Below are positions 1-11,600 of a stretch of 64,000 bases of DNA, piece after piece (the first letter of the stretch is position 1; the number at the start of each line of letters is the position of its first letter). The DNA is taken from NCBI RefSeq assembly GCF_030867145.1, contig NC_134443.1:2418001-2482000 (forward strand), read 5' to 3'. The translations under genes were made by a program, and so were the position numbers. The notes below the pieces were generated by a model. The model saw only the letters and a list, made by a program, of their open reading frames with translations. It searched no databases and was not told where the DNA came from. The stretch is from Opisthocomus hoazin. Its lineage: Eukaryota > Chordata > Aves > Opisthocomiformes > Opisthocomidae.

Positions 1-19
1 GACAGCCCACCGGAGGGAG

Positions 20-153
20 AATCACAGAATCCCAGCATGGTGGGGGCTGGCAGGGCCCTCTGTGGGTCACCCAGCCCAACCCCCTGCCGCAGCAGGGTCA
101 CCCAGAGCACGCTGCAGAAGACCTTGTCCAGGGGGGTCTTGAATAATGTCCGT
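20..153 (-). mobile_element. CR1 LINE 3' fragment
   Basis: Starts with ATCACAGAATCC (the CR1 3' tip, inverted), followed by the conserved CTGTGGGTCACCCAGCCCAA and CCAGAGCA blocks, up to TTGTCCAGG. Homology fades after about 153. Confidence 0.85.
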
Positions 154-1232
154 CCGAGGAGCAGCACGAGACCCCACAGCAGCTGCGGACAGCCCGGCCG
201 TCCCTTCCGCTCCAGCCCCTGGCAGAGCACAGCCACAGCGCAGCCGAAGCGAGCGCAGAGCTCTTCCAGCTCGTCTCGCAGATCCTTCCACCGCCGCTCA
301 CGCGCCACAGGCAACCAGAGCAGAGGAGAAACAACGCTCCTAGGTCAGCCCTGCCGCTTCCCCAGCCTCCCACAAGCACGCTCCACGCTTCTCCGGACAT
401 CACGGGCGCGTACAAACCCCCCCGCGACGGCAGGAGGGAGACCACGGCACCGTCCCTTCTCTCTGGCCCGCAAGGGTGAGCGGAGATTGGAGCTAAAGGT
501 CAGTTTTAGCCCTAGGATGTTAAAATAAAGCAGAAATAAACCAGCGAAGAGTAAGATGGAGGCCGAAGGCAAGGCGGCTTCTCCTCCGCCGAGCGCTGCA
601 GAGCCGCAGCAGCCTGCCGAGAGGAGCCGCAGCACCGCGGTCCCCGACAGAGCCACGAAACAACTCCAGGTCGCCAAGCACCTGGAAGCACTGGGATTTT
701 TCGCCTTCAGATCACCTGGATGTAAAGCCTCACACGCAGCAAGCCGCCCCCTCCCTCGCCATCCCCGCCGCAGGCTCTGCGGCCGTCCCGTCCGGAGCCC
801 CCCGCTCCTCCCCAGCTGCCGGGGAAGGTGTGACCCCCCCCGCCCCCAGACCCCGCGCTCACACCTCCCCAGTTATCGCTCTCACCGGCGTGGAGACGCT
901 GAATTCGTTAGGAGAGGCAGGACTGTTTGGGCGACTCGGCCCCAGGCAGCGTGGAGACAGCACGTGGACCGCTCCCCCTCCTCTCCTCAACACACCGCTT
1001 CACCCAAATTCGACTGCCCCCCCCCCAGTTAACAACACCCCCAGAACCACAGCTACAACGGCTCCCTGCGGCCGTGGGCAACGTCAGCGTGAGACCCCAT
1101 CTGTACAGAAGACCCTTCCCTGCGAGGAGAGGGACGAGGCAGCGACTTGGGAGAGCGGGTTTCATCGCCAAAACACCCCTCCAAACGTCCTTGCGCTCTC
1201 TGGGACAGCGGTGTCCATGGATGTGGTGGATT

Positions 1233-1318
1233 TTCAGGCCCCATCGTCCATTTTTCAGGCCCCATCGTCCATTTTCCAGGCCCCATCGTCCATTTTCCAG
1301 GCCCCATCGTCCATTTTC
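1233..1318. repeat. 21-bp tandem repeat, four copies
   Basis: The unit CAGGCCCCATCGTCCATTTT plus one pyrimidine is repeated four times with only T/C differences. Confidence 0.9.
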
Positions 1319-1598
1319 TTCACCGCAGGTGCACCAGATGACCCAGAGCCTGCCAGCCACCAAGGAACAGCCTGGATAAAGCAAGAGATCGAGGGCACCA
1401 ACCCTAACTCCGCACCTCACCGAGACGGATACGCGGCGCCGGCATCAGCAGACTCAGAGCTTTCCCGTGCCGGTGACCTCCATGGCAGGCGTCCTCGCAG
1501 CGGCGCGCAAGGCGAGAGCAGTCGGCAGCTGGTCAGCAGCTGGGTGACAAACAGGCAGAGCCTTGTCCCTGAGGGACGACCCCCGGTTCTTAAAATGC

Positions 1599-1604
1599 TT
1601 TATT
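1599..1604 (-). promoter_or_regulatory. SF3B4 poly(A) signal AATAAA
   Basis: The plus strand reads TTTATT, which is AATAAA on the gene strand about 300 nt beyond the SF3B4 stop codon. It implies a short 3' UTR (roughly 1585-1900) and cleavage near 1580-1590. Confidence 0.85.
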
Positions 1605-1900
1605 TGTAAACGGGCGATCGCTGCTTTACATAGAAAAAAAAAAAATCCTGTTAAAAGTACCTTGAAATATCTTCAGGGCTGAGATAAACGGAAGGAGGAG
1701 GGGAAAAGCAACCAAAACAAACACTATAAAAAGAAATGGGGAAAAAGATGGGGAGAGGGCAAGATAGAGGGGGGAGCTGCGACAGGGGTGCACCCAGCAG
1801 CCCCTCCTGGGCGCGGGTCTGTTAGTCCAAGGGGAGACGGAAGGCTGAGGACAGAGAGGGAGGGATCCCCAGCGGGGAGGGGGGTTTGCCACGACCGCAT

Positions 1901-4900
1901 TTAGGGCAGGGGACCCCTCAGGGGGCCACGCGGTGGCACCCCGGGGGGCCTCTGCGCAGGCCGGGGGGGCAGGGGGACTCTCTGGTAGCCGTAGGGCGGG
2001 GGGCGAGGGGGACCGTTGTACCCGTGAGGAGGCATCAGCGGAGGAGGGCCGCGCATCCCGTGGTGCGGCATGGGGCCTGGGTGACCTGCGGGGACAGAGC
2101 ACAGACGTCAACAACCGCCGCGGGGAGAAGCGGAGACAGACAATGCCCCCCGCCCAAAGCCCACCCGTGGGGGCCCACGGCTTGGGCCTGGAGAAGGAGC
2201 CGCTCCCAGGACCCCACCGTGCCGGTGGGCAGGAACCCTCCCCTCCTGGCACAGCCCAGTCGCTATCCCGCCGTGAGAGAGGGGGGACGTCACCAGAGAG
2301 CGCAGAGCCCGTTGTGCCAGACACGAGGAAAGCCCTGGGAGACCCCGGCTTCGCAGCTGGTGGCTGCGGGGTCCTGCCGCAGAGCCCTCCGCGGGGAGGC
2401 TGCGATGCCACCGCTGTCCCGTCCCCGCTGAGCTGGGCACGAGGCCGAAGCGAGCCCTGAACTCGACCAAGCGCGTACGATCGATAGAAAAGAGCACATA
2501 CCGCCACTTGCAGGCACCCACTTACCCATGGGCGACCCGAAATGAGGTCCTCGGGGCGGCATACCCATGGGTGGGGGTCCAGGGTGTGGCATGCCAGGCG
2601 GGGGCCGCGGGGGAGGCTGGCCTCCGGAGCCCGGGGGTCCTGGGTGATGCTGGCCCATCCCGGGTGGCCCGTGGTGCACTTGCATGGGAGGCATTCCTGG
2701 GGGGAACAACGGATTGAGGGACGTTCGCAACGAGGGCAGCCCCTCGGCGCGGCAGCTCCGGGCCCCCGCAGCCAGAGGGGCCCTAAACCCAGCCGGATGG
2801 TGACAACGCCGGGTCTGCCAAGGGGGGGCTGCTACCAAAAGGGAGCGTCAAGAGGAGAAAGGGCAAAGCTCTCCGACAAGAGGCCACGGGAACAGGCTGC
2901 GGCATCGGAAAAGCTGCTTGGATGTAAGCGAGGGGGGCAGAAAGATGCGACAGGAAGAGCCCTGGGACAGGAACCTGGGGAGAAATCATCACCCTTGGAG
3001 ATTCTGGACCAGCTCCTGAGCAAGCTGACTTTGAAGCTTGCCCTGCTCTGAGCAGGAGTGGCCCTGGTCCCTCCAAACCTGCTTTTTCCTACTATTCTCT
3101 TATTTTATCCCTTTAAAAAAACCAAACACACAGAGATTCTTTTCTCCTGATCAGAAACTCAGAGCTCGGCGCAGCTCCACGGGGCACGGGGTGCGGAAGC
3201 GCTCGGTCAGGCTTTCCTCTGCCGGGCGTAATTGGCTGCTTTAAAGCCTGAAACGCCAGCTTGTGATCGGGGCCGAGCAGCAGCCATCTGGTCACCCACA
3301 CGGCCAGCGCCAGCGATCACACAAGGCACCCTAATCAGCCAGCGCGGCAGAGCGTCGCAGCGCAGGGGTCGGTTTAGAGCAGGCAGGATTAAAGAAAACA
3401 AAGAAAAAAAAAAAATTAAATTGCAAATTTCACTTAATTTTTGCATTTGAAACCAGAGTCTAGACGCATACGCTGCTCACTCCCCAGTACTACAGGGCTA
3501 AAAATGGAAGGAAATCAAAGAAACATTTTGTTCTCGTGTCTTGAATTAGCTCCTGCCTGGCAGAGCCGCAGACTGTGCGAGGACGGTTCACACTTCGCGT
3601 ATTAATTCACAGGAGAGAGAAACGATGACGACGGGGAGCCTGGCTGACACCCTCCCGGCCAGACCAGCACCCGAGGCCGCAGGAGCCCGCAGCCTGCCCC
3701 TGCCCCACACCCTCACACCTCGAGGAAACCCGCGCCTCGGCCCGACCGCACGCCTCGCAGATGGGCACCGCTTCCTAAATTACCGAAGCGCTTCCTAAGC
3801 CCCGCTGGGCCCCGCTCCAGGCTGGGTTGTTTTTTGTTTTTTTTTTAACACATTTTAGAACACCCAGGAGAGAAACCCAGCGAGCGGGCGCAGTGCCGCC
3901 GCCGTGCCGCACTCGCTCCTACGCAGACCCTCCCCGGGCTGCCCCGTGCTCGCGGAAGCCCTCGGAGCGCGGCAACAGCTTCCTCCCCGTTTTACAGCAG
4001 GGGAACCTCAGGGGAGGAGGAGGAAGGGGGGGTGATTTCCCCAAGCCCACCCGCCAGAAGCAGAAGACCAGCGGCGTCTCCCGAGCCTGACCCCCGTCCA
4101 GCGTTTACCTGGGTGGTGCATCCCGCCCGGGGGGAAGGGGTGCGGGTGAGGAGGGTGTCCCCCGCCGGGCGCAGCCCCCGAGGGGGGTCCGGGGGCACCG
4201 GCGCCGGGTGGCATGGGTGGGGGTGGCATGGCGGGGGGCATGCCGGGAGGCATCGCGCCGGGGGGTGGCACCGGTGGGGGAAACGATCCTGGGGGCGGGA
4301 GGCCTGGGAAGAGAGACAGCAAGAATTTGGTTAAATATTGAAAAACCAAACAAAGCAAAAGCAAAAACCCTCCCGGGCAGCCATGAAAATACAAACAGCC
4401 CCAACAGCCATGAAAAACGGGCAGGCAGCAGCAGGATCACAGAATCACAGAACGGCAGGAGCTGGCAGGGCCCTCTGTGGGTCCCCCAGCCCAACCCCCT
4501 GCCCAAGCAGGGTCACCCAGAGCAGGGGGCACAGCACCGCGGCCAGGGGGGCTGGAATATCTCCAGAGAAGGAGACTCCACAGCCTCCCTGGGCAGCCTG
4601 GGCCAGGGCTCCATCACCCTCAGAGGGAAGAAGTTCTTCCTGGGGTTCAGCTGGAGCTTCCTCTGCTCCAGTTTGTGCCTGTTGCCCCTTGTCCTGTCGC
4701 TGGGCACCACTGGAAAGAGCCTGGCCCCGTCCTCCTGACCCCCACCCTGCAGATATTGATCGGCATTTCTAAGGTCCCCTCACAGCCTTCTCTTCTTCAG
4801 GCTGAACAAGCCCAGCTCCCTCAGCCTCTCCTCACAGGAGAGATGCTCCAGTCCCCTCCTCATCCTCGTAGCCCTTCCCTCGGCCCAGGAGAGCGCAGGT

Positions 4901-7222
4901 CGAGCTGCCAGGGGGAGGAAGGATGGCTTCCTATGCTCCCACCGGCTCGCAACCCCCCGCCCCGCTGCAGGCTCTGCACCGAGTGCCACCAAAAAGCAGC
5001 CCTGCGGCCACCAAAAAGCTCGGCGCCGTCGCCCCGAGCCTCCCCGCGCGAGAAGGGGCAGCTCCGCGGCATGGGGACAGGTGCTGCCACCATTCACCCA
5101 CCCGGAGGGGTGACGCCGGGTCCCAGGGAGGTGACAACAGGAGTCGGGACGGACGGAGGAGGAGGAGCGTCGGCGAACAGCTGGTGGGGCCGATCCGCCT
5201 GCGAGAGCGGGTTCTGGGCTGCCAGGAGCCGCTCGGCAGCCGAGCCGTGCCGCTCGCCTTTGGAATCTTTTTTGAAGGCGTAGGAGACGGTGATGGGCCT
5301 GTTGCAGAGGTACTGTCCGTTCATGGCCTCGATGGCGGCGTCCGAGGCGTCGAAGCTGGCGAAGTTGATGAAGGCGTAGCCCTTCGAGTTGCCCGTGTCG
5401 GGGTCTCGCATGATCTTGGGCGTCTGCAGGATGACCCCGAAGGCGCTGAAGGTGTCGTACAGCAGCTTCTCATCGATTTCGGGGTCCAGGTTGCCGATGA
5501 AGATGTTGGCCCCCACGTCCAGGTTTTTGTTGTGGGCCGAGGCTTTGTTCACTCGGATCGGCTTCCCGTATAATTTGATCATGTTCATGATCTTAATGGC
5601 GTAATCCGCGTCCTCCTCGCTGAGGAACTCCACAAACCCATAGCCTGCAACGAGGCCCCGGACAGAGCGTTAGGAGAGGGCAGCCCCACGGCCCCCCACC
5701 GCTCGTCCAGCCCCCCCAGTGTAAAATCAGCGAGCCCCAGGCTCCCCTCGGGGGAAGGAAGACGATCTTCCCCGGGGATCGCCCGCCCCTCTCCCCGCAG
5801 CGACCTCTCCCTGGCCGTCCCCAGCCCAACGCGCAGCTCCGGAGCGAGGACGCAGAACTCCTCACCTTGGTGCTGGCCCGTGACTCGGTCCTTGGGCATG
5901 TGGGTGTTGACCACCGGTCCCGCCTGCAGAAAGAGCTCCCACAGCAGCGGCTCGCTGACCTTCTCATCCAAGCCCCCGACGTACACCGTCGCGTCTGGCG
6001 CGAGAAAGGGAAGCCCGGTGAGACCCGGGAAGTCTCAGCTGTGCCAGAACCTGAGGGCTTGGTGCTGAAACCGCTCCGGCCCGCGGCAGAGATCCCTCTC
6101 AAAACTTGTCACCGGATCCCCCTCAATCACGGCCTCAGCAGGGAGGCCCTCAAAGCTCCCCCGTTTCTCCGGGGACACCAGACCCCCTCTGTTCCAGCTC
6201 CTGTCTGCCCAGGAGTCCTGCTGTGCCCAGCGGGGCCAGGACCCCCCAACAGACCCCCACCCCACACATCCCTGGGGACCCAGCTCCTCTCTGAAGCCTC
6301 CAGCTCACCCTGGGCCACCCCACAGAGCACCCCATGTCCCCAGAGAGCTCATGCCTCCCCTCCCAACACACCCAAACATCTCCGAGGAGCCTGGGACCCC
6401 CCCAACAGACCCCCAAACATCTTTGTGGAGCCCAGAACCCCACCCCTCAAACCCTCAAACATCTACAGGGAGCCCGGGACCCCCCCAAACATCTCTGTGG
6501 AGCCCGGAACGCCCCCCCCCCCCCCCCAACATCTCCAGGGAGCCTGGGACTCTCCCCTAGACATCTCCAGGGAGTCCGGAACCCCCCCCTAAACCCCCAG
6601 ACATCTCCGGGCAGCTCGGAATACCCCCCCATACATCTCCAGGGAGCCCACAACCCCCTCCTGAACCCCCAAACACCTCCAGGGAGCCCAGGACTGCCCC
6701 CTAGCCCCCCAAACATCTCCGGGGAGCCCGGGACCTCCCCTAAATCCCCAAATATCTCCAGAGAGGCTGGGACTCTCCCCCAAACACCTCCAGCGAGCCC
6801 AGAACCGCCCCCCCCCAAACCCCCAAACATCTCCAGGGAGTCCGGGACCCCCCTCCCGAACCCCCAAACATCTCCAGTGAGCCCGGGATTCGCCCCCAAA
6901 CAGCCCCAGGGAGCCCAGAAACCCCCCCAAAACCCCCCTCAAACATCTCCAGCGAGCCCTGGACCCCCCCCAAACCCCCAAACATCTCCGGGGAGCCCGC
7001 GACCCCCGCCAAGCTCCGCCACGGCCTCAGGGAGCCCAGGCCCCACCCGCGCAGGCCCCCAGGCAGCCTCGGGGCCCCGCGGCCCCACAGCCCTGGCCCC
7101 ACCGCGGCCCGGGGAGCGCAGGGGCCCCCCGCAAAGCCCCCTCAGGGGCCCCCGCGGAGCCCCCGGCCCCCCCGGCCCCGCCGCTCACCCTGGTTGCGCT
7201 CCGAGATCGGCCCCGCCGCCAT
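1901..7222 (-). CDS. SF3B4: SF3B4, splicing factor 3b subunit 4 (six exons, complete)
   Basis: Subunit of the SF3b complex of U2 snRNP; it contacts pre-mRNA near the branch point in the nucleus. Coding exons on the minus strand are 7189-7222, 5866-5994, 5102-5644, 4109-4303, 2526-2696 and 1901-2085. Every junction is GT-AG, all phases agree, and the total is 1257 nt or 418 residues, close to the 424 of the human protein. RRM1 (about residues 13-91) has the RNP2 motif VYVGGL and an RNP1 motif GYGFVEF that begins at the exon 2/3 junction. RRM2 (about 100-179) has IFIGNL and KGYAFINF. The rest is the family's proline/glycine/methionine-rich tail, ending RGPLRGPLP. Identity rests on near-identity to the known family sequence across both RRMs. 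The start ATG lies in a TISU element. Upstream of the start, the promoter and a minisatellite separate it from the MTMR11 3' end. Confidence 0.98.
2086..4108. other. SF3B4 introns 5 and 4 (2086-2525, 2697-4108)
   Basis: Single-copy intron sequence around exon 5. Intron 4 (1412 bp) grades into AT-richer sequence at 3090-3450 and contains T/A-rich runs near 3400 and 3830. I see no repeat family or RNA gene here. Confidence 0.6.
4435..4883 (-). mobile_element. CR1 LINE, 5'-truncated, in SF3B4 intron 3
   Basis: About 450 bp, inverted, from the ATCACAGAATCACAG tip through CTGGAATATCTCCAGAGAAG, GAAGAAGTTCTTCCT and GGTCCCCTCACAGCCTTC to ATCCTCGTAGCCC. It carries 3' UTR plus the last part of the ORF2 region. 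It fills most of the 798-bp intron. Confidence 0.95.
5102..5644 (-). CDS. SF3B4: SF3B4 exon 3 (rest of RRM1 and all of RRM2)
   Basis: This is the largest SF3B4 exon, 543 nt. It starts with the RNP1 motif of RRM1 after an acceptor ending TTGCAG, carries the whole second RRM, and ends in the PPPSVPTP-type linker. The donor is GGGTGGGTGAAT. The first GT gives the correct phase for exon 4; the GT four bases later would shift the frame. Confidence 0.97.
6330..7015. repeat. C-rich minisatellite in SF3B4 intron 1
   Basis: About 18-20 imperfect units of roughly 30-36 bp containing CCCAAACATCTCCAGGGAGC. A run of about 16 C lies at 6512-6527. The gene-strand RNA would be G-rich with many G-triplets. 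Intron 1 is 5995-7188. Confidence 0.9.
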
Positions 7223-7226
7223 CTTG
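7215..7226 (-). promoter_or_regulatory. TISU / YY1 element over the SF3B4 start codon
   Basis: On the gene strand the 12 bases are CAAGATGGCGGC, a perfect match to the TISU consensus SAASATGGCGGC, which is also a YY1 site. Such elements direct initiation on mRNAs with very short 5' UTRs, so the transcription start is probably only 5-30 nt upstream. This also supports the choice of this ATG. Confidence 0.85.
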
Positions 7227-7282
7227 CCCCGCCGCCCGCTCCCGCGCGCGTGGCACCGCCCTCACGCAAGCGCCGCGCGCCG

Positions 7283-7410
7283 TGACGTCAGGCGCAGGCG
7301 CGAACCCCGCCCCTTGGCCTCGACGGACCGGAAATGACGGAAGGCGCGGCCGCCATCTTGAGTGTGGGCGGGCGGCGAGAGCGGGCCGGCGCCGCTGCCG
7401 CCGCCATTCT
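7283..7410 (-). promoter_or_regulatory. SF3B4 proximal promoter (CRE, ETS, second TISU/YY1)
   Basis: A CpG-rich block directly upstream of SF3B4. It holds a full palindromic CRE, TGACGTCA, at 7283-7290, an ETS core CCGGAA at 7328-7333, a second perfect CAAGATGGCGGC on the gene strand at 7349-7360, and a third, imperfect GCCATTC-type site near 7401-7410. The combination is typical of TATA-less housekeeping promoters. Factor occupancy is inferred, not shown. Confidence 0.7.
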
Positions 7411-7484
7411 GTCGCGATATCCCCTGCGGTGACAGGCGGCGACATCACCCTCGCGGCCAGGAGCACCGCCCCAGCGGGGAGCCC

Positions 7485-8310
7485 GGTGCCGGGAGATCCC
7501 AGTGCTGGGGGGAGTCCCAGTGCCTGGGGGTCCCAGTGCTGGGGGGAATCGCAGTCCTGGCAGGAGATCCCAGTGCCAGGAGATCCCAGTATGGAGGGAT
7601 CCCAGTGCAGGGGGAATCCCAGTCCTGAGGGATCCCAGTGCTGGGGGAGTCCCAGTCCTGGCAGGAGATCCCAGTGCCCGGGAGGATCCCAGTGTCTGGA
7701 GATCCCAGTATGGAGGGATCCCAGTGCTGGGAGAACCTATTGCTGGGGGAATCCCAGTGCAGAGGGATCCCAGTGCTGGGGGAATCCCAGTCCTGAGGGA
7801 TCCCAGTGCTGGGGGAGTCCCAGTCCTGGCAGGAGATCCCAGTGCCCGGGAGGATCCCAGTGTCTGGAGATCCCAGTATGGAGGGATTCCATTGCTGGGA
7901 GAACCCATTGCTGGGGGAATCCCAGTGCAGAGGGATCCCAGTGCTGGGGGAATCCCAGTCCTGAGGGATCCCAGTGCTGGGGGAGTCCCAGTCCTGGCAG
8001 GAGATCCCAGTGCCCGGGAGGATCCCAGTGTCTGGAGATCCCAGTATGGAGGGATCCCAGTGCTGGGAGAACCCATTGCTGGGGGAATCCCAGTGCAGAG
8101 GGATCCCAGTGCCAGGAGATCCCAGTATGGACGGATCCCAGTGCTGGGGGATCCCAGTCCTGAGGGATCCCAGTGCCAAGGGGAGATCCCAGTGCTGGGA
8201 GAACCTATTGCTGGGGGAATCCCAGTGCAAAGGGATCCCGGTGCCAGGAGATCCCACTGTGGAGGGATCCCAGTGCTGGGGGATCCCAGTGCCAGGGGGA
8301 ATCCCCATGC
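7485..8310. repeat. ATCCCAGTGCTGGGG minisatellite with 168-bp higher-order units
   Basis: Short units of about 15-20 bp (GATCCCAGTGCTGGGGGA and variants) are organised into 168-bp units beginning at 7641, 7809 and 7977. Units 1 and 2 differ at about three positions. The array lies between the SF3B4 promoter and the MTMR11 poly(A) site. Long open frames through it are artefacts of stop-free repeats. Confidence 0.93.
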
Positions 8311-8410
8311 TGGGACCCCCAATATCTGCAGCCCCCCCAGCCCCCCGAGCCGGGGTCCCCCCCCTGCCCCCCCCAGCTGCAGCCACGCGCCGTCGCCTGC
8401 CGAACTGAGC

Positions 8411-8416
8411 TTTAAT
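8411..8416 (-). promoter_or_regulatory. MTMR11 poly(A) signal ATTAAA
   Basis: TTTAAT on the plus strand is ATTAAA on the gene strand, 222 nt past the MTMR11 stop. It is the common variant signal and gives a short 3' UTR (about 8395-8637). The SF3B4 start is only about 1.2 kb further on. Confidence 0.7.
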
Positions 8417-8637
8417 GGCGGCCGACGCGCACCGCGCCGAGCCGCAGCCCCGCGGCGTTCCGGGGTGCCGGAGCGGGTCCCCGCGCTGTCCCACGGCGGA
8501 GGTGTCATCGGCCTCGCCACCGCCCCGGCCTCACCCACCGCAGGAGCCATCCCCGGCCCCCTCGGGGTCCCCCAGCCCAGGGCCGGGGCGTCCCCGCAGC
8601 CGGGGTGCCCCCGGGGTCCCCCCCGTCGCCGGGGTCC

Positions 8638-11600
8638 TCAGCGCGGGGGTGCGAGGGGGCTGCCGGTGGCCTGGGCACGGGGTCCCTGCGCCCACCAGGC
8701 TCGCAGCCGGTCCTGCAGCAGCCGCAGCTCCTCGGCCAGGCCGGCCGGCGACGGGGCGAAGCGCCCACGCTGCGGGGAGATGGGTGTCCGGCGGGGGACG
8801 CACGCGGGGACGGGGGGACGGGGATGGGGTGGGGGGGGTGGACACGGGGTGGGATGGGTGGAGATGGGGTGGGATGGGTGGAGACGGGGTCGGGATGGAT
8901 GGACTGGGATCAGCATGGATGGATACAGGGCTGGGATGGACAGACATAAGGTGGGATGGACGGACATGGGGTGGGATGGAGAGACAGAGGGTGGGATGGA
9001 TGGAGATGGGATTGGGATGGATGGAGACGGGATTGGGATGGACGGAGATGGGGTTGGGCTGGATGGAGATGGGGTTGGGCTGGATGGAGACGGGATTGGG
9101 ATGGATGGAGATGGGGTTGGGATGGGTGGAGATGGGGTTGGGAAGGACGGAGATGGGGTTAGGCTGGATGGAGACGGGATTGGGATGGATGGAGATGGGG
9201 TTGGGAAGGACGGAGATGGGGTTGGGCTGGATGGAGACGGGATTGGGATGGATGGAGATGGGGTTGGGAAGGACGGAGATGGGGTTGGGCTGGATGGAGA
9301 CGGGATTGGGATGGATGGAGATGGGGTTGGGAAGGACGGAGATGGGGTTGGGAAGGACGGAGATGGGGTTGGGCTGGATGGAGACGGGATTGGGATGGAT
9401 GGAGATGGGGTTGGGATGGATGGAGATGGATTCGGGGTGGATGGGCATGGGATATGGATAAATGGACACAGGGGTGGAATGGATGGACACGGGGTCGGGA
9501 TGGATGCACGTGGGCTGGGATGGATGGATGCAGGTTTGGGATGGATGGAGACAAGGTAGGTATGGATGGACTTGGGGTGGGGTGGATGGCGATGGGGTGG
9601 GGTGGATGGATGGATCGGGATGGATGGAGGCAAGGTAGGTATCAATGGAAACGGAGTCGGAATGGATGAACCGGGATCAGCACGGAAGGACAAGGGGTCG
9701 GCATGGATGGACATGGGCTGGGATGGATGGAGATAGGGTGGGATGGACAGACACAGGGTGGGATGGACAGACATGGGGTCGGGATGGATGGACATGGGAT
9801 GGGATGGACAGACACAGGCTGAGATGGACGAACATGGGCTGGGATGGATGGACACAGGGTCAGGATGGATGGACATGGGGTGGGATGGATGGACATAAGG
9901 TGGGATGGATGGATGGATGGATGGATGGATGGATGGATGGATGGATACAGGGTGGGATGGATGGATGGATGGATGGATGGATGGATGGATGGATGGATGG
10001 ATGGATGGATGGATACAGGGTGGGATGGATGGATGGGTGGATGGATGGATGGGTGGATGGATGGATGGATACAGGGTGGGATGGATGGATGGATGGATGG
10101 ATGGATGGATGGATGGATGGATGGATACAGGGTGGGATGGATGGATGGATGGGTGGGTGGATGGATGGATGGACCTGGGGTGGGACGGACAGACCCGGGG
10201 TGGGCCGGGGGCCGGTGCGGGCGCTACCTGGGCCTCGGGCAGCCCCCGCAGGTAGCAGCGTCGCCAGAGCCGGACGCAGGGCCCGGCAGCGCAGGGCAGC
10301 AGCAGCCCCGGGCGGGGGGCAGGGGGCTCGCCGAGGCTCTCCGGAGAGGGGGCCCAGCGGGACGGGCGCGGGAGGGTCCGGCCGCCCCTCCAGGGAAAGG
10401 GCTGGGGGGCCAACGTCCCCTTGGTCAGCGCGAAGACGGGCCCGGCCCCCGGCCAGGCGTCGGCGGGCTGCGAAACGGGGGGAAAAAACAGGGATTAGGG
10501 AAAAGAGCGGGGGGAAAAGCCAGCGGGAAGGGAAAAAGGGGGGGCAGTTAGGGATGGGGCATTTTGGGGGGGCACACGGCACCGGGAAGGGGTTCAACTC
10601 GCAGAGCACCCCACATCGAGCGGGGCAGCAGGTGGGGGTCTCGTGCAGCACAGCCCGGACACCCGCGTCCGTCCCCCCGGCAGCGCAGCCCCCCCAGAGC
10701 CAAGCCCCAGCTCACCCTGCCTGGGGCCGGGGGGTCTGCATTGTCGGGGGGCCCCGCGGCGTCGGGGGGTCCCGCCGGGTTCCGGAATCGGGCGCGTTGC
10801 TGCCGGCTGTAGCGCAGCCCCCAGTCCCAGACGCTGGGCAGGCGGCAGATCCCCCTGCCCCCCCGCCGCCCCCCCGGCTGGGGGTCCCGCCAGCCGCTCA
10901 CCGGCGTGTAGGTCTGGCTGCGGGGCCAGTGCTGCAGGGAGGAGGAGGAGGAGGATGGGTGAGACGGGAGCTTTCGGGGGGGAATCGACCCCTGATGGGG
11001 GGATGCGGATGGGGAAACTGAGGCACGGCGCTGCTGGATGCAGCGGAGGGGGGTTTTGGGGGTGGGGGGGGTTTCACCCCAGCTCACCGGGCTGCCCCGG
11101 CCCCGCTGCCGCTGGCAGCTGAAGAGGAAGGTGCTGAAGTAAGGGGCGAAGCTGCTGTCGTGGAGGGCGAGGAGGAAGGCCTCGGTGAAGCCGAACGCCG
11201 CCGGGAACTGGCGCACCAGCTGCCACGCGCAGTCGAGGAAGAGCAGGAAAACGGGGGCCTGGGGGGGGGACACACACGCAGGGTGACGTCCCCCAGCGAG
11301 GACAGGGATGTGGGGACACGGGGTGACATCCCCCAGCAAGGATGGGGGGACACGGGGTGATGTCCCCCGGTGAGGATGGGGATGGGGGGACACGGGGTGA
11401 TGTCCCCCAGCGAGGACAGGGATGTGGGGACACGGGGTGATGTCCCACAGCAAGGATGGGGGGACACGGGGTGATGTCCCCCAATGAGGATGGGGGACAC
11501 ACAGGGTGACGTCCCCCAGCGAGGACGCGGAGACATTGGGTGATGTCCCCTGGTGAGGACAGGGATGGGGGGACACGGGGTGACGTCCCCCAGTGAGGAT

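Larger units (their letters stand above)
1..1598. other. Intergenic sequence beyond SF3B4
   Basis: Contains a CR1 3' fragment at the start (20-153) and a small tandem repeat at 1233-1318. Open frames here resemble no family I recognise. By synteny the next gene would be expected outside the window. Confidence 0.6.

Noticed and set aside
345-677. Minus-strand 110-codon frame with a hydrophobic stretch near the window start
   Set aside because: A single possible membrane segment, with no family match and no conserved neighbours. It is probably chance.
7485-8310. CRISPR-like regular repeats
   Set aside because: Units are contiguous tandem repeats with no unique spacers, in a vertebrate genome.
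6334-9559. Very long plus-strand open frames (609 and 685 codons) through the spacer and MTMR11 last intron
   Set aside because: They consist almost wholly of minisatellite units with no stops, run antisense to real exons and have no recognisable domain.
10860-10910. Extra tiny intron inside MTMR11 exon 13 (donor GTGAGC after the TYTP codons)
   Set aside because: The nearest usable AG is only about 40 nt away, below workable intron size, and the read-through frame reaches the conserved [10 protein letters not shown] block in phase.
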